DNA from: Gemmatimonadota bacterium
GTDB lineage: Bacteria; Gemmatimonadota; Gemmatimonadetes; Gemmatimonadales; GWC2-71-9
Reading direction: 5' to 3'
DNA length: 32,212 nucleotides
NCBI GenBank assembly: GCA_011390645.1
Contig: JAABRY010000030.1
Location: 1-32,212, forward strand
The notes beneath the pieces are model-generated. The model worked only from the letters and a program-made list of their open reading frames with translations. It searched no databases and was not told the DNA's origin. A program made the position numbers and the translations under genes. Of the stretch, positions 13,647-21,898 are shown one piece after another (positions within the stretch are counted from its first letter, which is position 1; each line of letters begins with the position of its first letter).

Positions 13647-14458
13647 CACTTCCGCTTCTTGGCGACCTTCTTGGTCGTCGCCTTTGCCTGCTTGACCGCC
13701 TTCTTGACCGCCTTGGTGGTCTTCTTCTCGGTGCGCTTCACCGAGGCCTTGGCCTGCTTCACGGCCTTCCTGGTGGTCGTTGTGGCGGCCTTCTTGGCAC
13801 TGGTCGCCTTCTTGGTGGCCGTCTTCTTCGTCGCCGCAACCTTCTTGGTGGCGGACTTCTTCGCGGCCGTCGCCTTCTTGGCAGCGCCCTTCTTCACTGC
13901 AGCAACCTTCTTGGTCGCGGACTTCTTCGCGGCGGTGGCCTTCTTGGCAGCGCCCTTCTTCACCGCAGCAGCCTTCTTGGTCGCGGACTTCTTGACCGCT
14001 GCGGCCTTGGTGGTGGCCGCTTTCTTCGGGGCAGCGGTGTTGCCGGTCACACGCTTCTTGGCCTTGGACACCGCCGTGGTGACGGCCTCGCGGACTTTCG
14101 CGACCTGCTTCGCGGCCGACTTCTCGGCCGATGCGAGCTTCTTGGCGGCCTCGGTGCGTGCGGGTTTGGTCGCCTTGGCGATGTCGGCGGCCACGTCCTT
14201 CGCGGCGGCCGTTGCCTTGGCAGCAGCGGCAGCGGCGGCCTTGGTGACCTTGGCCTGGACCACCTGTGCCCGCGTTGCCTCCGCTGGGGGGGGGGCACGC
14301 TTCGCCACCGGCTTCGGCTTGGGCCGCCGCTTGGGACGCTTCGCGGGGAGGCCCCCGACGGCGGGTTCGGGGATGGGTGGCAACGTGGGCGAAGAGGACG
14401 CGGCATCCTCATCGGTTTCGAGGGATCCACGGAAATCGAGCAACGATCCTTCGGACAT
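13646..14458 (-). CDS. Lysine/alanine-rich histone H1-like DNA-binding protein
   Basis: A 270-residue protein. The first 45 residues are acidic to neutral (MSEGSLLDFRGSLETDEDAA); the rest is Lys/Ala repeats such as KKATAAKKSATKKVAAVKKG, resembling the C-terminal tail of eukaryotic H1 and bacterial Hc1/Hc2- or AlgP-like proteins. Such tails bind DNA backbone and compact the nucleoid. A central part (about 75-145) is predicted to be a long charged helix (AKVREAVTTAVSKAKKRV). The start ATG at 14458 has AGGAG six bases upstream and a TATAAT box about 65 bp upstream, so it is probably well expressed. Exact 66-bp internal repeats make its length likely to vary between strains. A C10 run encodes the RAPPPAE segment. 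Confidence 0.87.
   Translation of the reverse strand: MSEGSLLDFRGSLETDEDAASSSPTLPPIPEPAVGGLPAKRPKRRPKPKPVAKRAPPPAEATRAQVVQAKVTKAAAAAAAKATAAAKDVAADIAKATKPARTEAAKKLASAEKSAAKQVAKVREAVTTAVSKAKKRVTGNTAAPKKAATTKAAAVKKSATKKAAAVKKGAAKKATAAKKSATKKVAAVKKGAAKKATAAKKSATKKVAATKKTATKKATSAKKAATTTTRKAVKQAKASVKRTEKKTTKAVKKAVKQAKATTKKVAKKRK
13841..13997. repeat. 66-bp tandem repeats inside the histone-like gene
   Basis: Two near-identical 66-bp units (13841-13906 and 13907-13972) and a partial third encode 22 residues each (core AAKKATAAKKSATKKV). The units differ at only a few positions, more alike than needed to keep the protein sequence, so recent duplication or gene conversion is likely. Length is a multiple of three, so copy-number change keeps the frame. 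Confidence 0.8.
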
Positions 14459-14522
14459 CGGAGGCTCCTGCAACGAAGGCGGTGGTGAAGTGAGGGCTGC
14501 CCCGTCGAGTTGACGGCGCGCT

Positions 14523-14528
14523 ATTATA
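14523..14528 (-). promoter_or_regulatory. -10 box for the histone-like gene
   Basis: On the minus strand the six bases read TATAAT, an exact consensus -10 in otherwise very GC-rich DNA. It lies 65 bp before the histone-like ATG. No good -35 is present at the usual distance (a TTGCAG is four bases too far). The divergent dehydrogenase starts at 14569, so the same short AT-rich spot may also serve it. Confidence 0.6.
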
Positions 14529-14568
14529 TGTCGCGTACTTCTCCCACTTCTGCAAGGTGCCTCGACCC

Positions 14569-15609
14569 ATGCGCGCGCTCTGCCTGACCGCCACGGGTGG
14601 CCCACAACACCTCGCCCTGCGCGAGATCGCCCCCCCGGGACCGCCCGCTTCCCACGAAGTCCAGGTCGCCGTGCGGGCGGTCGCCCTCAATCACCTCGAC
14701 CTCTGGGTGGCCAATGGCCTCCCCGGTGTCCCCGTGCCGTCACTCCCGCATGTCGTGGGATGCGACGGCGCAGGGGAGATTCGGGCCATCGGGAGCGCGG
14801 TGCAGCATGTGGCCGTCGGCGACCGCGTGGTGATCAATCCCGGATGGGGCTGCGGCACCTGCGAGGCGTGCCTCGCGGGAGACGATGTCTATTGCCGCCA
14901 ATTCGGGGTGATGGGCGAACACCGCCCTGGCGTCGCCGCCGAGTGGGTCAATCTCCCTGCCCGCGCGGTCACCGCCATCCGCGGACACTGGCATTGGGCG
15001 GAGGCGGCCGCCTTCCCGCTCGCGACGCTGACCGCGTGGCGCATGCTGGCGACGCGGGCGCGGCTGCACGCCGGCGAGACCGTGCTCATCTGGGGAGTCG
15101 GTGGCGGCGTGGCCACCCAGGCACTCCAGATCGCTCGGCATCTCGGTGCACGGGTGGCCGTCACGTCGTCGTCGGAGGAGAAGCTGGACCGGGCGCGGAC
15201 GATGGGCGCTGAACTTGGCATCAACCACACCACGACCGACGATGTCGGCCGAGCCGTCAAGGAGCACTGGGGCCATGGGGCCGACGTGATCGTGGATTCG
15301 GTCGGTCAGGCCACCTGGAGCCGTTCCCTCCGGGCGATGCGCCCCGGCGGGAGGCTGGTGACCTGTGGCGCGACGACCGGCCACGCGGTCGAGCTCGACC
15401 TGCGACGGCTCTTCTGGTTCCAGTGGTCGCTGCTGGGATCGACGATGGGTACCCCCCGGGAGTTCGCCGAGGTGGTGGCCCGTGGCGAAGAGGGGCACCT
15501 CCGACCGATCATTGATGGCGTGTATCCCCTCGCCGACGGGGTCGCGGCCTATCGGCATCTCGCCGAGGGACGGCAGTTCGGCAAACTCGTGCTTGAGGTT
15601 TCACCGTGA
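14569..15609 (+). CDS. Zinc-type MDR alcohol dehydrogenase / quinone oxidoreductase
   Basis: A 346-residue medium-chain dehydrogenase. The GroES-like domain has NHLDLWVANGLPG and PHVVGCDGAGEI. The structural zinc site has four cysteines in CGTCEACLAGDDVYC. The Rossmann domain has VLIWGVGGGVATQALQIA and binds NAD(P)H. The end, RQFGKLVLEV, is typical of the family. The catalytic-zinc region differs from classic ADH (NHLD instead of C-x-TD), so it may reduce enones or quinones rather than alcohols. ATG at 14569 is preferred over an in-frame GTG at 14557 since the protein then starts MRALCLTATGG, the family's usual beginning. The stop overlaps the next gene (GTGA). Confidence 0.87.
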   Translation: MRALCLTATGGPQHLALREIAPPGPPASHEVQVAVRAVALNHLDLWVANGLPGVPVPSLPHVVGCDGAGEIRAIGSAVQHVAVGDRVVINPGWGCGTCEACLAGDDVYCRQFGVMGEHRPGVAAEWVNLPARAVTAIRGHWHWAEAAAFPLATLTAWRMLATRARLHAGETVLIWGVGGGVATQALQIARHLGARVAVTSSSEEKLDRARTMGAELGINHTTTDDVGRAVKEHWGHGADVIVDSVGQATWSRSLRAMRPGGRLVTCGATTGHAVELDLRRLFWFQWSLLGSTMGTPREFAEVVARGEEGHLRPIIDGVYPLADGVAAYRHLAEGRQFGKLVLEVSP

Positions 15610-16313
15610 ACGTCCTCGTGGATCGCCTGCGCTTCGGCGCAGCCGAGATCTGGGCCATCCTGCCCGCACTGCTCGGCGCAGCAGTCATCTTCGTGACGGG
15701 CTACTTCGTGGCGCGCACGATCGAGCGTTGGGTGGATCGCACCCTGCTGAAGCTCGACTTCAATCGTGTGGCCGAAGAAGGCGGGCTGCGCGAGGTGGTG
15801 GATCGTACTGGGGCACGCCTCGACCCCGCTCATGCGATCGGCAAGCTGATCTTCTGGCTGGTGATGCTGATCGTGATCCTGCTGGCGTCCGCCGCGCTCG
15901 GCCTCGAGAGCATCAACGAGATGTTCTCGATCATGATCTCGTTCATCCCGACCCTGATCAGTGCGATCGTGATCGTGATCCTGGGGATGGTCGTGGGGGA
16001 ATTCCTGCGCGGGTTGATCCTCGCCTCGGCGGGCACGGTCGAGGGCGTGCCCACGCTGGCGAACGTGACGAAAGCCGCGGTCGTGGTGATCGCGATCTTC
16101 ATGGCGCTCCAGCAGGTGGGTGTCGCGGACGAAATCGTGATCGCCGGCTTCACGCTGGTCTTCGGCGCGGCCGCCTTGGCGGTGGGCCTCGCGTTCGGCC
16201 TCGGCAACACGGGATTGGCGGGTGAGGTGACGCGGCGCTGGTACGAGAGCCTGCGGGACGTGCCCCCGACACCGCCGCGCGAGCCGCCGCGCGAGCCGCC
16301 CCTGCTCGATTGA
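15606..16313 (+). CDS. CmpX/MscS-like conserved TM-helix membrane protein
   Basis: A 235-residue inner-membrane protein. It has about five membrane helices (IWAILPALLGAAVIFVTGYF, IFWLVMLIVILLASAALGL, FIPTLISAIVIVILGMVV, AAVVVIAIFMAL and the final FGAAALAVGLAFGLGN). The pattern matches the conserved-TM-helix repeat of the CmpX family, related to the pore part of small mechanosensitive channels but without the MscS beta domain. The final GLAFGLGNTGLAGEV resembles the pore-lining helix. The Pro-rich tail (PPREPPREPP) is short. A GTG start overlaps the dehydrogenase stop. Role in osmotic or membrane-tension response is likely from family, not shown here. Confidence 0.8.
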   Translation: MNVLVDRLRFGAAEIWAILPALLGAAVIFVTGYFVARTIERWVDRTLLKLDFNRVAEEGGLREVVDRTGARLDPAHAIGKLIFWLVMLIVILLASAALGLESINEMFSIMISFIPTLISAIVIVILGMVVGEFLRGLILASAGTVEGVPTLANVTKAAVVVIAIFMALQQVGVADEIVIAGFTLVFGAAALAVGLAFGLGNTGLAGEVTRRWYESLRDVPPTPPREPPREPPLLD

Positions 16314-16319
16314 TGGGCC

Positions 16320-16354
16320 GGTGGGGGGGGCAGGTCACGCCTCCCCCCCCCACC
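16320..16354. terminator. G-run/C-run hairpin between convergent genes
   Basis: GGTGGGGGGGG at 16320-16330 pairs perfectly with CCCCCCCCACC at 16344-16354, giving an 11-bp stem with a 13-base loop. It is the whole space between two convergent genes and can act on both strands. No T-run follows, so it is atypical; the very stable stem, or a G-quadruplex-like structure of the G strand, would be the working part. Confidence 0.6.
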
Positions 16355-16357
16355 TCG

Positions 16358-17428
16358 CTACATCCCGTCGGGCATCCGGTAGCGCAGGAGCCGAATCCCC
16401 TCAGGGAATTCCTCGGCCATCAGGATGTGCGTCGCGGTGACGCCCAGCGCGTTGCCGCGGCTCGGCACTCGCACGATCGCGCGCACCCCGGTGGAGTCCA
16501 CCACCTGAAAGCTCCGCACCGAGTCGAGCGCGGGCGCGCTCTTGAAGAGCCAGATGCGTCCGTCGGCACCGGCGAAGGCGCGCTCGACCGGCGGCTTGAT
16601 CATCGCAAAGCGCACCCCACGCACCTGCGTCCGGTACACTTCCTCGTAGCGGCGCATCCAGATCTGGCGGTCCATCTCCTCCACCGTGAAGACGGGATCG
16701 GGCAGTCCCGGTGTCCGGACACCCTCCCCCCCCCCGGGAGGGACCCACTCGACGAAGTTGCGCACGCGGCGCGCGATCCAGAGCGTGCCATCCGACTGCA
16801 CGCCCCAGTAGTCGCGACCCGAGAGTGGCATCGCCTCGTAGCGCGTGGCCCCGTCGCGCTCGACCTTGGCATGGTCGATCGGCGCCAGCATCGCCACGGT
16901 ATCGAACCGCGTCAGCAGCGCATCACCGCGCACGACCGCCAGCGAATCGAGATTGCCGATCCCGTCCCGACCCGGATTGGGAAGCATCTCGAAATACCAT
17001 TGCCCGGCGGCATCCCGGGCCCGCGGGAAGGCGCCGCGCAGCGCCTCCGGTGTGGGCACGGCATCCACCCGACGACCGTCCGGGACCCACGACGTGAAGC
17101 GCCGCAATCCCCAGTCACCCACGATGATGGTATCCCCGACATGCATCAGTGCCGTGGCACCGGGCACCTCCTCCTTCGTGATGCCCGGGTGCAGCGTGAC
17201 GGTGTCCGCCGCGAAGTCGGCCACGTGGATCTCGCCTTCCATCGGCGCGAGCAACGCCCAGGAGCCATCCGTGCGCGGCACGGCGGTGGTGACATCCACG
17301 ACGGGGACGATGAGGGAGTCCGCGACCGAGTCGGCCGCGAAGACGGGTGGCGGTGGGGGAGGCTCCCCACCACAGGCCGCGAGCGCGAGCGCAAGCGTGG
17401 CCGGCAGCGATCGAGTGAGTGTGGACAT
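16358..17428 (-). CDS. Lipoprotein with beta-propeller-like repeats
   Basis: A 356-residue exported protein of unknown role. The ATG at 17428 gives the lipoprotein signal MSTLTRSLPATLALALAACGG; the frame continues upstream to 17488, but without a signal. After a Pro-rich spacer (GGEPPPPPPVF) the chain shows repeated short beta segments (GSWALLAPMEGEIHVAD, ALMHVGDTIIVGDWGLRRF, DYWGVQSDGTLWIARR, AGADGRIWLFKS), the pattern of an NHL or six-bladed propeller. No catalytic motif is visible. A G10 run (plus-strand C 16726-16735) sits mid-gene. The stop is 4 bp from the hairpin terminator. Confidence 0.75.
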   Translation of the reverse strand: MSTLTRSLPATLALALAACGGEPPPPPPVFAADSVADSLIVPVVDVTTAVPRTDGSWALLAPMEGEIHVADFAADTVTLHPGITKEEVPGATALMHVGDTIIVGDWGLRRFTSWVPDGRRVDAVPTPEALRGAFPRARDAAGQWYFEMLPNPGRDGIGNLDSLAVVRGDALLTRFDTVAMLAPIDHAKVERDGATRYEAMPLSGRDYWGVQSDGTLWIARRVRNFVEWVPPGGGEGVRTPGLPDPVFTVEEMDRQIWMRRYEEVYRTQVRGVRFAMIKPPVERAFAGADGRIWLFKSAPALDSVRSFQVVDSTGVRAIVRVPSRGNALGVTATHILMAEEFPEGIRLLRYRMPDGM

Positions 17429-17463
17429 CCTGCAAAGATACCGTGAGGGACCGACCTGCGAAG

Positions 17464-19062
17464 TCAGAACCACCGATCGGCGAGCCACGCGGTGATGGCC
17501 ATCGTCACGCCTGCCGCCAGACGGCGATCGGGCAAGGTGAAGTAGAGTCCAGGATCGCCGATCGGATCCGCCAGCATCAGATGGTTGACGCCGGGCAGGA
17601 CCAGGCGGTCCACCGCAGCACCACGCTGGCCCAGTGCGGCGGCAAGCCGCGCCGCGTCGCCAGGGGGAATCTGACGATCCGTCGTGCCGTCGAGCACCAG
17701 CGTTGGCACCTGCAGGCGACGCGCCTCGCGCACGGGGTCGTGGCCCAACAGGTCGCGCAAGGCGGGTGACTCTGCCGCAAGCACCTCGAGGGCCAGGGCC
17801 GCCTCGCGCACGAGTGAGTCCACGAGCACCACGCGACGGTCCGCGGCAGTGTCACGGACCAGCCGTTCCGCGCCGTACCGCTGCTGCCAGGCGATCACCT
17901 CGCGACCACGTGATGCCGGGGCACCCGCGAGGACCATTGCGCCTACCATCTCGGCCCGAGCCACCTGGATCGCCACCAACGCGCCCTCACTGTGCCCGAC
18001 CAATCCGACCCGTGTCGGATCGACCTCAGGCCGACCCGCGAGCCACTGGAACGCGACGCGTGCATCGGTGACCAACGTCTCGAGCGTGAAGCCCTGATAG
18101 CGTCCCCCCGAGGCACCGACCCCGCGATCATCCAGCCGCAACGAGGCGATGCCCGCCCGCGCCAAGGCATCGGCCAGCTCGCGGAAGGGCCGGTAGCCAC
18201 TCATCATCCGACCGTCGCGGTCCTGTGCGCCCGAGCCGGACAGGAAGAGTACGGCGGGCACCGGCCCGTCGCGCCCCGTCGGTATGGTCAGCGAGCCACC
18301 GAGTGCCGGGCCCCCGCGTGGCACGAGCCGAACATCCTCGACCACATATGGCGCGTCGCTGGGGGCGGCATAGTCGACCGCCTCGCTTGGCCAGGGCGCA
18401 TCGGCCTCCGCGTCGGGGAGGCGCACGTAGCGCAGGCCGAGCCAGGCCGACGATGGCATCGCACCGCTGATCAGGCCGTCATCATCCAGCGCGAGGTCCA
18501 CCTGCTGCCGTGCCACGTAGGCACGCAGGGAATCCAGACCACGCGCATAGAAGGCGATGGTGTCCACCACCGGTCCCTCGGCCCCGACCACGAGCACCGG
18601 GGTCGTGAACTGGCCATTGTACCAGATGTCGCCCTCCCGCTCGGCCCGACGCACCAGGCGCTGCAGCAAGGCCAATGAGGCGGGAAAGAGCGGCGAGGTG
18701 CCGCGCGCCACCGGAAAGGCGGCGAGCACCTCACCCCCAACGGCGTCGCGCACCACGGCGGAGTCGGCGGTGATCACGATCTCACGAGATGACGTGGGGG
18801 GGGCATTGGCCGGTCGCGCGGGGGAATAGGCCGTCGTGACGAGTCGCTTCGTGCCGCTCTCGGGGTCGGCCTCGGCGAGGAAGCGATACCACGGCCGGCC
18901 ATGCATCGTGAGCAGAGCCTCGGTCCGATCGCCACTGCGCACCCAGCGCTCTACCATGACGGTGTCGCCGCTCCCGGTGAGCAGCGCGAACGCCCGACGC
19001 TCCGGCGCCTGCGCACCGAGGAGCGTTGGCACGGCGAGCAGGAGGCACGCGAGGCGGCGCAT
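17464..19062 (-). CDS. Exported alpha/beta hydrolase (serine peptidase S9/S33-like)
   Basis: A 532-residue secreted hydrolase. It has a signal peptide (MRRLACLLLAVPTLLGAQA), about 230 residues of beta-rich N-domain, then the hydrolase fold: oxyanion region VLFLSGSGAQDRDG, ASLRLDDRGVGASGG, nucleophile Ser in GLVGHSEGALVAIQVA, Asp in LVLDGTTDRQIPPGD and His in VLPGVNHLML. This order matches exported esterase/peptidase proteins that cleave small acyl or peptide substrates; the substrate is unknown. Upstream (19063-19163) lies heptamer element 6, so its promoter is close to or inside the element. A run of eight C on the coding strand (18796-18803) lies in the N-domain. Confidence 0.85.
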   Translation of the reverse strand: MRRLACLLLAVPTLLGAQAPERRAFALLTGSGDTVMVERWVRSGDRTEALLTMHGRPWYRFLAEADPESGTKRLVTTAYSPARPANAPPTSSREIVITADSAVVRDAVGGEVLAAFPVARGTSPLFPASLALLQRLVRRAEREGDIWYNGQFTTPVLVVGAEGPVVDTIAFYARGLDSLRAYVARQQVDLALDDDGLISGAMPSSAWLGLRYVRLPDAEADAPWPSEAVDYAAPSDAPYVVEDVRLVPRGGPALGGSLTIPTGRDGPVPAVLFLSGSGAQDRDGRMMSGYRPFRELADALARAGIASLRLDDRGVGASGGRYQGFTLETLVTDARVAFQWLAGRPEVDPTRVGLVGHSEGALVAIQVARAEMVGAMVLAGAPASRGREVIAWQQRYGAERLVRDTAADRRVVLVDSLVREAALALEVLAAESPALRDLLGHDPVREARRLQVPTLVLDGTTDRQIPPGDAARLAAALGQRGAAVDRLVLPGVNHLMLADPIGDPGLYFTLPDRRLAAGVTMAITAWLADRWF

Positions 19063-19080
19063 GGTGAAAGGTAGTGCGAT

Positions 19081-19157
19081 GTCGTAGGTCGTAGGTCGTA
19101 GGTCGTAGGACCTCGGTTGGCCATCTGCCGTTCACCGTTCACCGTTCACCGTTCACC
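19081..19157. repeat. Heptamer element 6: mixed arms, GTCGTAG and TTCACCG
   Basis: Left arm 19081-19108 has four perfect GTCGTAG units plus G. Right arm 19131-19157 has nearly four TTCACCG units (inverse of GGTGAAC). The 22-base core has no clear stem. Unlike elements 1-4 the two arms are of different families and cannot pair with each other, yet the polarity is the same: GG-units on the left, CC-units on the right. A single GGTGAAAGG-like copy (19067-19073) lies at the hydrolase start. It separates nosY from the hydrolase gene. Confidence 0.88.
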
Positions 19158-19163
19158 AATCCC

Positions 19164-19955
19164 CTAGAAATCCTTCCGCGCAAACACTCGCGCCGCCACC
19201 ATCGGCGGCACGGTCAGCCACAGCAGCAGGGCGCTCCCCAGCGCGAGTCGTCCGACATCGGTGCCGAGGGTCCGTTGCAGCACCGCCCCGGTGTACCCGA
19301 GGAGTGCGGCGGCATCAGTACCGAGCAGCAGGAGGACCCGGGCGAGGTCGAGCGGATTGATCGCGAGCATGACGAGGAGGGGGCCTTCGATCGGTCGCGC
19401 GCCGAGGCCGAGGGCAATCAGTAGAATCAGGCCATCCCACAGGACGGCGGCGACCAACCAGACCGCGAGCGCGATGCCCAGGGCCCGGACGCGGTCGTCG
19501 GCGCGCAGCGCGATGATGAAGGCAAACGCGGTGGTCACCAGCGCCAGGGCTCCGGAGGCGGCCGCCAGGGCGACGATGCGCCAGGCATCGGGACCCACCA
19601 GCAGCCCATGCCACGCGAACGGGGCCAGCAGGCCGATGACGAGGGCGAGGGCCAGTGGCAGCGCGGTCCCGAGATAGAGCGCGATGAAGAGGCGCCCCCG
19701 CGCAATGGGTTGCGCGAGCAGCAGTTCCGTGACTTCGCGGGCGTGATGCACCTGCATCGTGCCGATCACGAGTCCCGCCAGCGGCGTGAGAATCAGCGCG
19801 ACATCGAGCAGCGAGACGAGTGTGGTTGGGCCGCCGCCACTGAAGCGGAGCAGCAGTTCACCCAGGAGCGCGAGCCCGATCATCAGGCCAAGCAGCCAGC
19901 GACCGCGCACGGCTTCGCGCGCCGCGGGGACCAGGAGACGCAGGATCGTGTTCAT
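19164..19955 (-). CDS. nosY: NosY-type ABC permease of the nitrous oxide reductase assembly
   Basis: A 263-residue membrane protein with about six helices (LLVPAAREAVRGRWLLGLMIGL, VALILTPLAGLVIGTMQ, LGTALPLALALVIGLLAPF, and more). It is an ABC-2 type permease and pairs with NosF and NosD for CuZ maturation, moving a sulfur species or driving metal-site assembly (established for the Nos family). The HHAREVTELLLAQPIARGR segment is typical of the coupling region of NosY-like permeases. The ATG at 19955 overlaps the NosF stop (ATGA). Last gene of the nos series; its TAG stop lies seven bases after element 6. Confidence 0.85.
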   Translation of the reverse strand: MNTILRLLVPAAREAVRGRWLLGLMIGLALLGELLLRFSGGGPTTLVSLLDVALILTPLAGLVIGTMQVHHAREVTELLLAQPIARGRLFIALYLGTALPLALALVIGLLAPFAWHGLLVGPDAWRIVALAAASGALALVTTAFAFIIALRADDRVRALGIALAVWLVAAVLWDGLILLIALGLGARPIEGPLLVMLAINPLDLARVLLLLGTDAAALLGYTGAVLQRTLGTDVGRLALGSALLLWLTVPPMVAARVFARKDF

Positions 19956-20674
19956 GCGACCGCCAGTGCCGCGCCGCCAGCGAGCAGCCGCGCGACGGCA
20001 CGTTCGAGGGTCGGTTCCCCGGTGTGCCGCTCGAGCTCCCGCACCGCGCCGGCCCACGCCGCGCGCCCGGCATCGAGGTACAGCACGTCGTCGGCGAGTT
20101 CCTCAAGTTCCGGCAACACATGCGACGTGATCAGCACCGTGGTGCCGCGGGCCCGCTCGGCGAGGAGTCGATCCTTGAGCACGCGGCACGCCAAGGGATC
20201 GAGGCCGGCGGTGGGCTCGTCGAGGATCAGCACCGAGGGACGAAACGCCATGGCGAGGACCGCGTTGACCTTCTGCCGCATGCCGCCCGAGAGCACACCG
20301 AGTGGGCGATCGAACTGATCTCCAAGGTCAAAGGCATCGGCGAGCGACAGATCGGGCGCCATGTCATCGCCACGCAATGCGGCGAGCATGCCGAGCAGGT
20401 CACGGCCGCTGAGATGCGCAGGAAAGCGCGCAATCTGGGGCATGTAGCCGATCTGGCGGCGATACTCCGGCGACCCGTCGAGCAGGCGATCGCCCACCGC
20501 CACGGTGCCGGCGTCGGCCCGGGCGAGCCCGAGGAGAATCTTGAGGAAGGTCGTCTTGCCGGCACCGTTGGGCCCGAGCAAGGCGGTGACGCGTCCCCCG
20601 ATCATCGTGGCGTCGAGGCCTGCCAGGACCACCCGCGTTCCGAACCGCTTGGCCAGCCCACGTACATGAATCAT
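19952..20674 (-). CDS. nosF: NosF ABC ATPase
   Basis: A 240-residue ATPase. Walker A is GPNGAGKTTFLK, the Q-loop is in YMPQIARFP, the signature is LSGGMRQKV, Walker B is VLILDEPTAGLD and the H-loop His is in LITSHVLPELEE. It energises the NosY permease with NosD as partner in making the Cu-S centre of N2O reductase. The ATG at 20674 overlaps the NosD stop (ATGA), behind GGAGG. Length and motif spacing are normal for NosF. The C-terminal part (HTGEPTLERAVARLLAGG) is short and Ala-rich. Confidence 0.9.
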   Translation of the reverse strand: MIHVRGLAKRFGTRVVLAGLDATMIGGRVTALLGPNGAGKTTFLKILLGLARADAGTVAVGDRLLDGSPEYRRQIGYMPQIARFPAHLSGRDLLGMLAALRGDDMAPDLSLADAFDLGDQFDRPLGVLSGGMRQKVNAVLAMAFRPSVLILDEPTAGLDPLACRVLKDRLLAERARGTTVLITSHVLPELEELADDVLYLDAGRAAWAGAVRELERHTGEPTLERAVARLLAGGAALAVA

Positions 20675-21897
20675 TCCGCACCTCCGCGATCGGCGCGCAG
20701 CATCTGCGGCGCCTCGTCCACCACGCCACGCGGCGTGAGTACCGGCAGGACCCGCTCTGCCGCATCGAGCACCCGCACGAACAGCGATCGCTGCAGCAGC
20801 ATCGCCACGGGTGCGCGTTCGACCAACAGGGCGAAGAAGCGCACCGGATAGTGCGCGACATCCCCGGTGCCGTCCGCATCGAGATCCCAGCCCCGATAGC
20901 TGTCCCACCGATTGCCCTTGAACACGCCGAGGGTGCCGCGCCCGTTCACCGTCACGTCGAACGCATTGCCGACGAACGTGTTGGCAAGAAAGCGCCCACC
21001 GGAGGTGCTGGCGAGCAGGCGGATCGCCCAGCCGTTGCTCTCGAAGCGGTTCTCGCGCACCTCGACCCGCTCTGCCCCGTCAGCGAGAATGCCGGTGGTG
21101 TTGTTGATGAACCGGTTGCGCGCGAGCACCGCGTCGGTGATCTCCTTGAGCAGGAGGCCGTAGGCGGTTGGTCCCCGGTTCCCGGAGAAGTCGTTGTCGT
21201 GCATCACCACGCCGCGCGAGTACATCACCGCGACCCCGCTGCCGTTGGCCACGAACCGATTGCGCGCGTAGGTGGAGGAATCGGCGTACATGAAGTGCAG
21301 CCCGTAGCGGAAGTGCCCCGTGCTGACGTTGTCGTGCACCGTGGCATGACGCGTGAATTCGAGGTAGATCCCGTCGCGATGACCACGCAAGTCATTGCGC
21401 TCGATGCGCAGATTGCGTGAGCCCCACGAGTGAATCGCGTTGCCGGTGGCCGACTCGGTGCCCGGGGTGCCGACCACCAGGTTGTCGCGCACGGTGCAGC
21501 CCTCGACCCGCGAGAGATAGATCGCGAAGAAGGTTTCCTCGAAGCGATTCTGCTCGATGAGGCAGCCCCATGCGCCGTCCACGTGCAGCGCCGCGCGATC
21601 CTCGCTGTAGGTCGTGCCCGTGTTGCGGAAGGTGAAGCCGCGCACGATCACGCCGCCACCCCGCACCACCAGCAGTTCGCGCTCCCCCTCGCCATCCAGC
21701 ACGGCGCCCGGCATCCCCTCCAGGGTGATCGCCTCGGTGATCTCGATGGTCGGCTCACGCCAGACGCCGGCCGCGACGCGCACCGTCGCACTGCGCGGCG
21801 CCGCCGCCACCGCCGCGGCGATGGTGCGGTATGGCCCATCGGGCGTGACCTCGAGCACCACTTGCGGTGCCAGGGCGAGGGCGAGCAGGATCAGCAT
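20671..21897 (-). CDS. nosD: NosD periplasmic copper-site maturation protein
   Basis: A 408-residue exported protein with a signal peptide (MLILLALALAPQVVLEV). The body is a right-handed parallel beta-helix with CASH-type repeats: IEITEAITLEGMPGAVLDGE, VIVRGFTFRNTG, CLIEQNRFEETFFAIYLSRV, HSWGSRNLRIERNDLRGHRD, FHYGLHFMY-like (FRYGLHFMYADSS), GNRGPTAYGLLLKE and NRWDSYRGWDLD. These last segments are specific for NosD. It works with NosF/NosY to load the CuZ site. The C-terminal LVERAPVAMLLQRSLFVRVL is a hydrophobic stretch typical of the NosD tail. It starts one base after the nosL stop (TGAGATG). Confidence 0.92.
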   Translation of the reverse strand: MLILLALALAPQVVLEVTPDGPYRTIAAAVAAAPRSATVRVAAGVWREPTIEITEAITLEGMPGAVLDGEGERELLVVRGGGVIVRGFTFRNTGTTYSEDRAALHVDGAWGCLIEQNRFEETFFAIYLSRVEGCTVRDNLVVGTPGTESATGNAIHSWGSRNLRIERNDLRGHRDGIYLEFTRHATVHDNVSTGHFRYGLHFMYADSSTYARNRFVANGSGVAVMYSRGVVMHDNDFSGNRGPTAYGLLLKEITDAVLARNRFINNTTGILADGAERVEVRENRFESNGWAIRLLASTSGGRFLANTFVGNAFDVTVNGRGTLGVFKGNRWDSYRGWDLDADGTGDVAHYPVRFFALLVERAPVAMLLQRSLFVRVLDAAERVLPVLTPRGVVDEAPQMLRADRGGAE

Positions 21898-21898
21898 C

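Noticed and set aside
13553-14513. Long plus-strand frames rich in Leu/Gly or Phe/Ala opposite the histone-like gene
   Set aside because: They mirror the Lys/Ala repeats of the minus-strand gene; the apparent hydrophobic repeats are a by-product of AAG/GCC codons read backwards.
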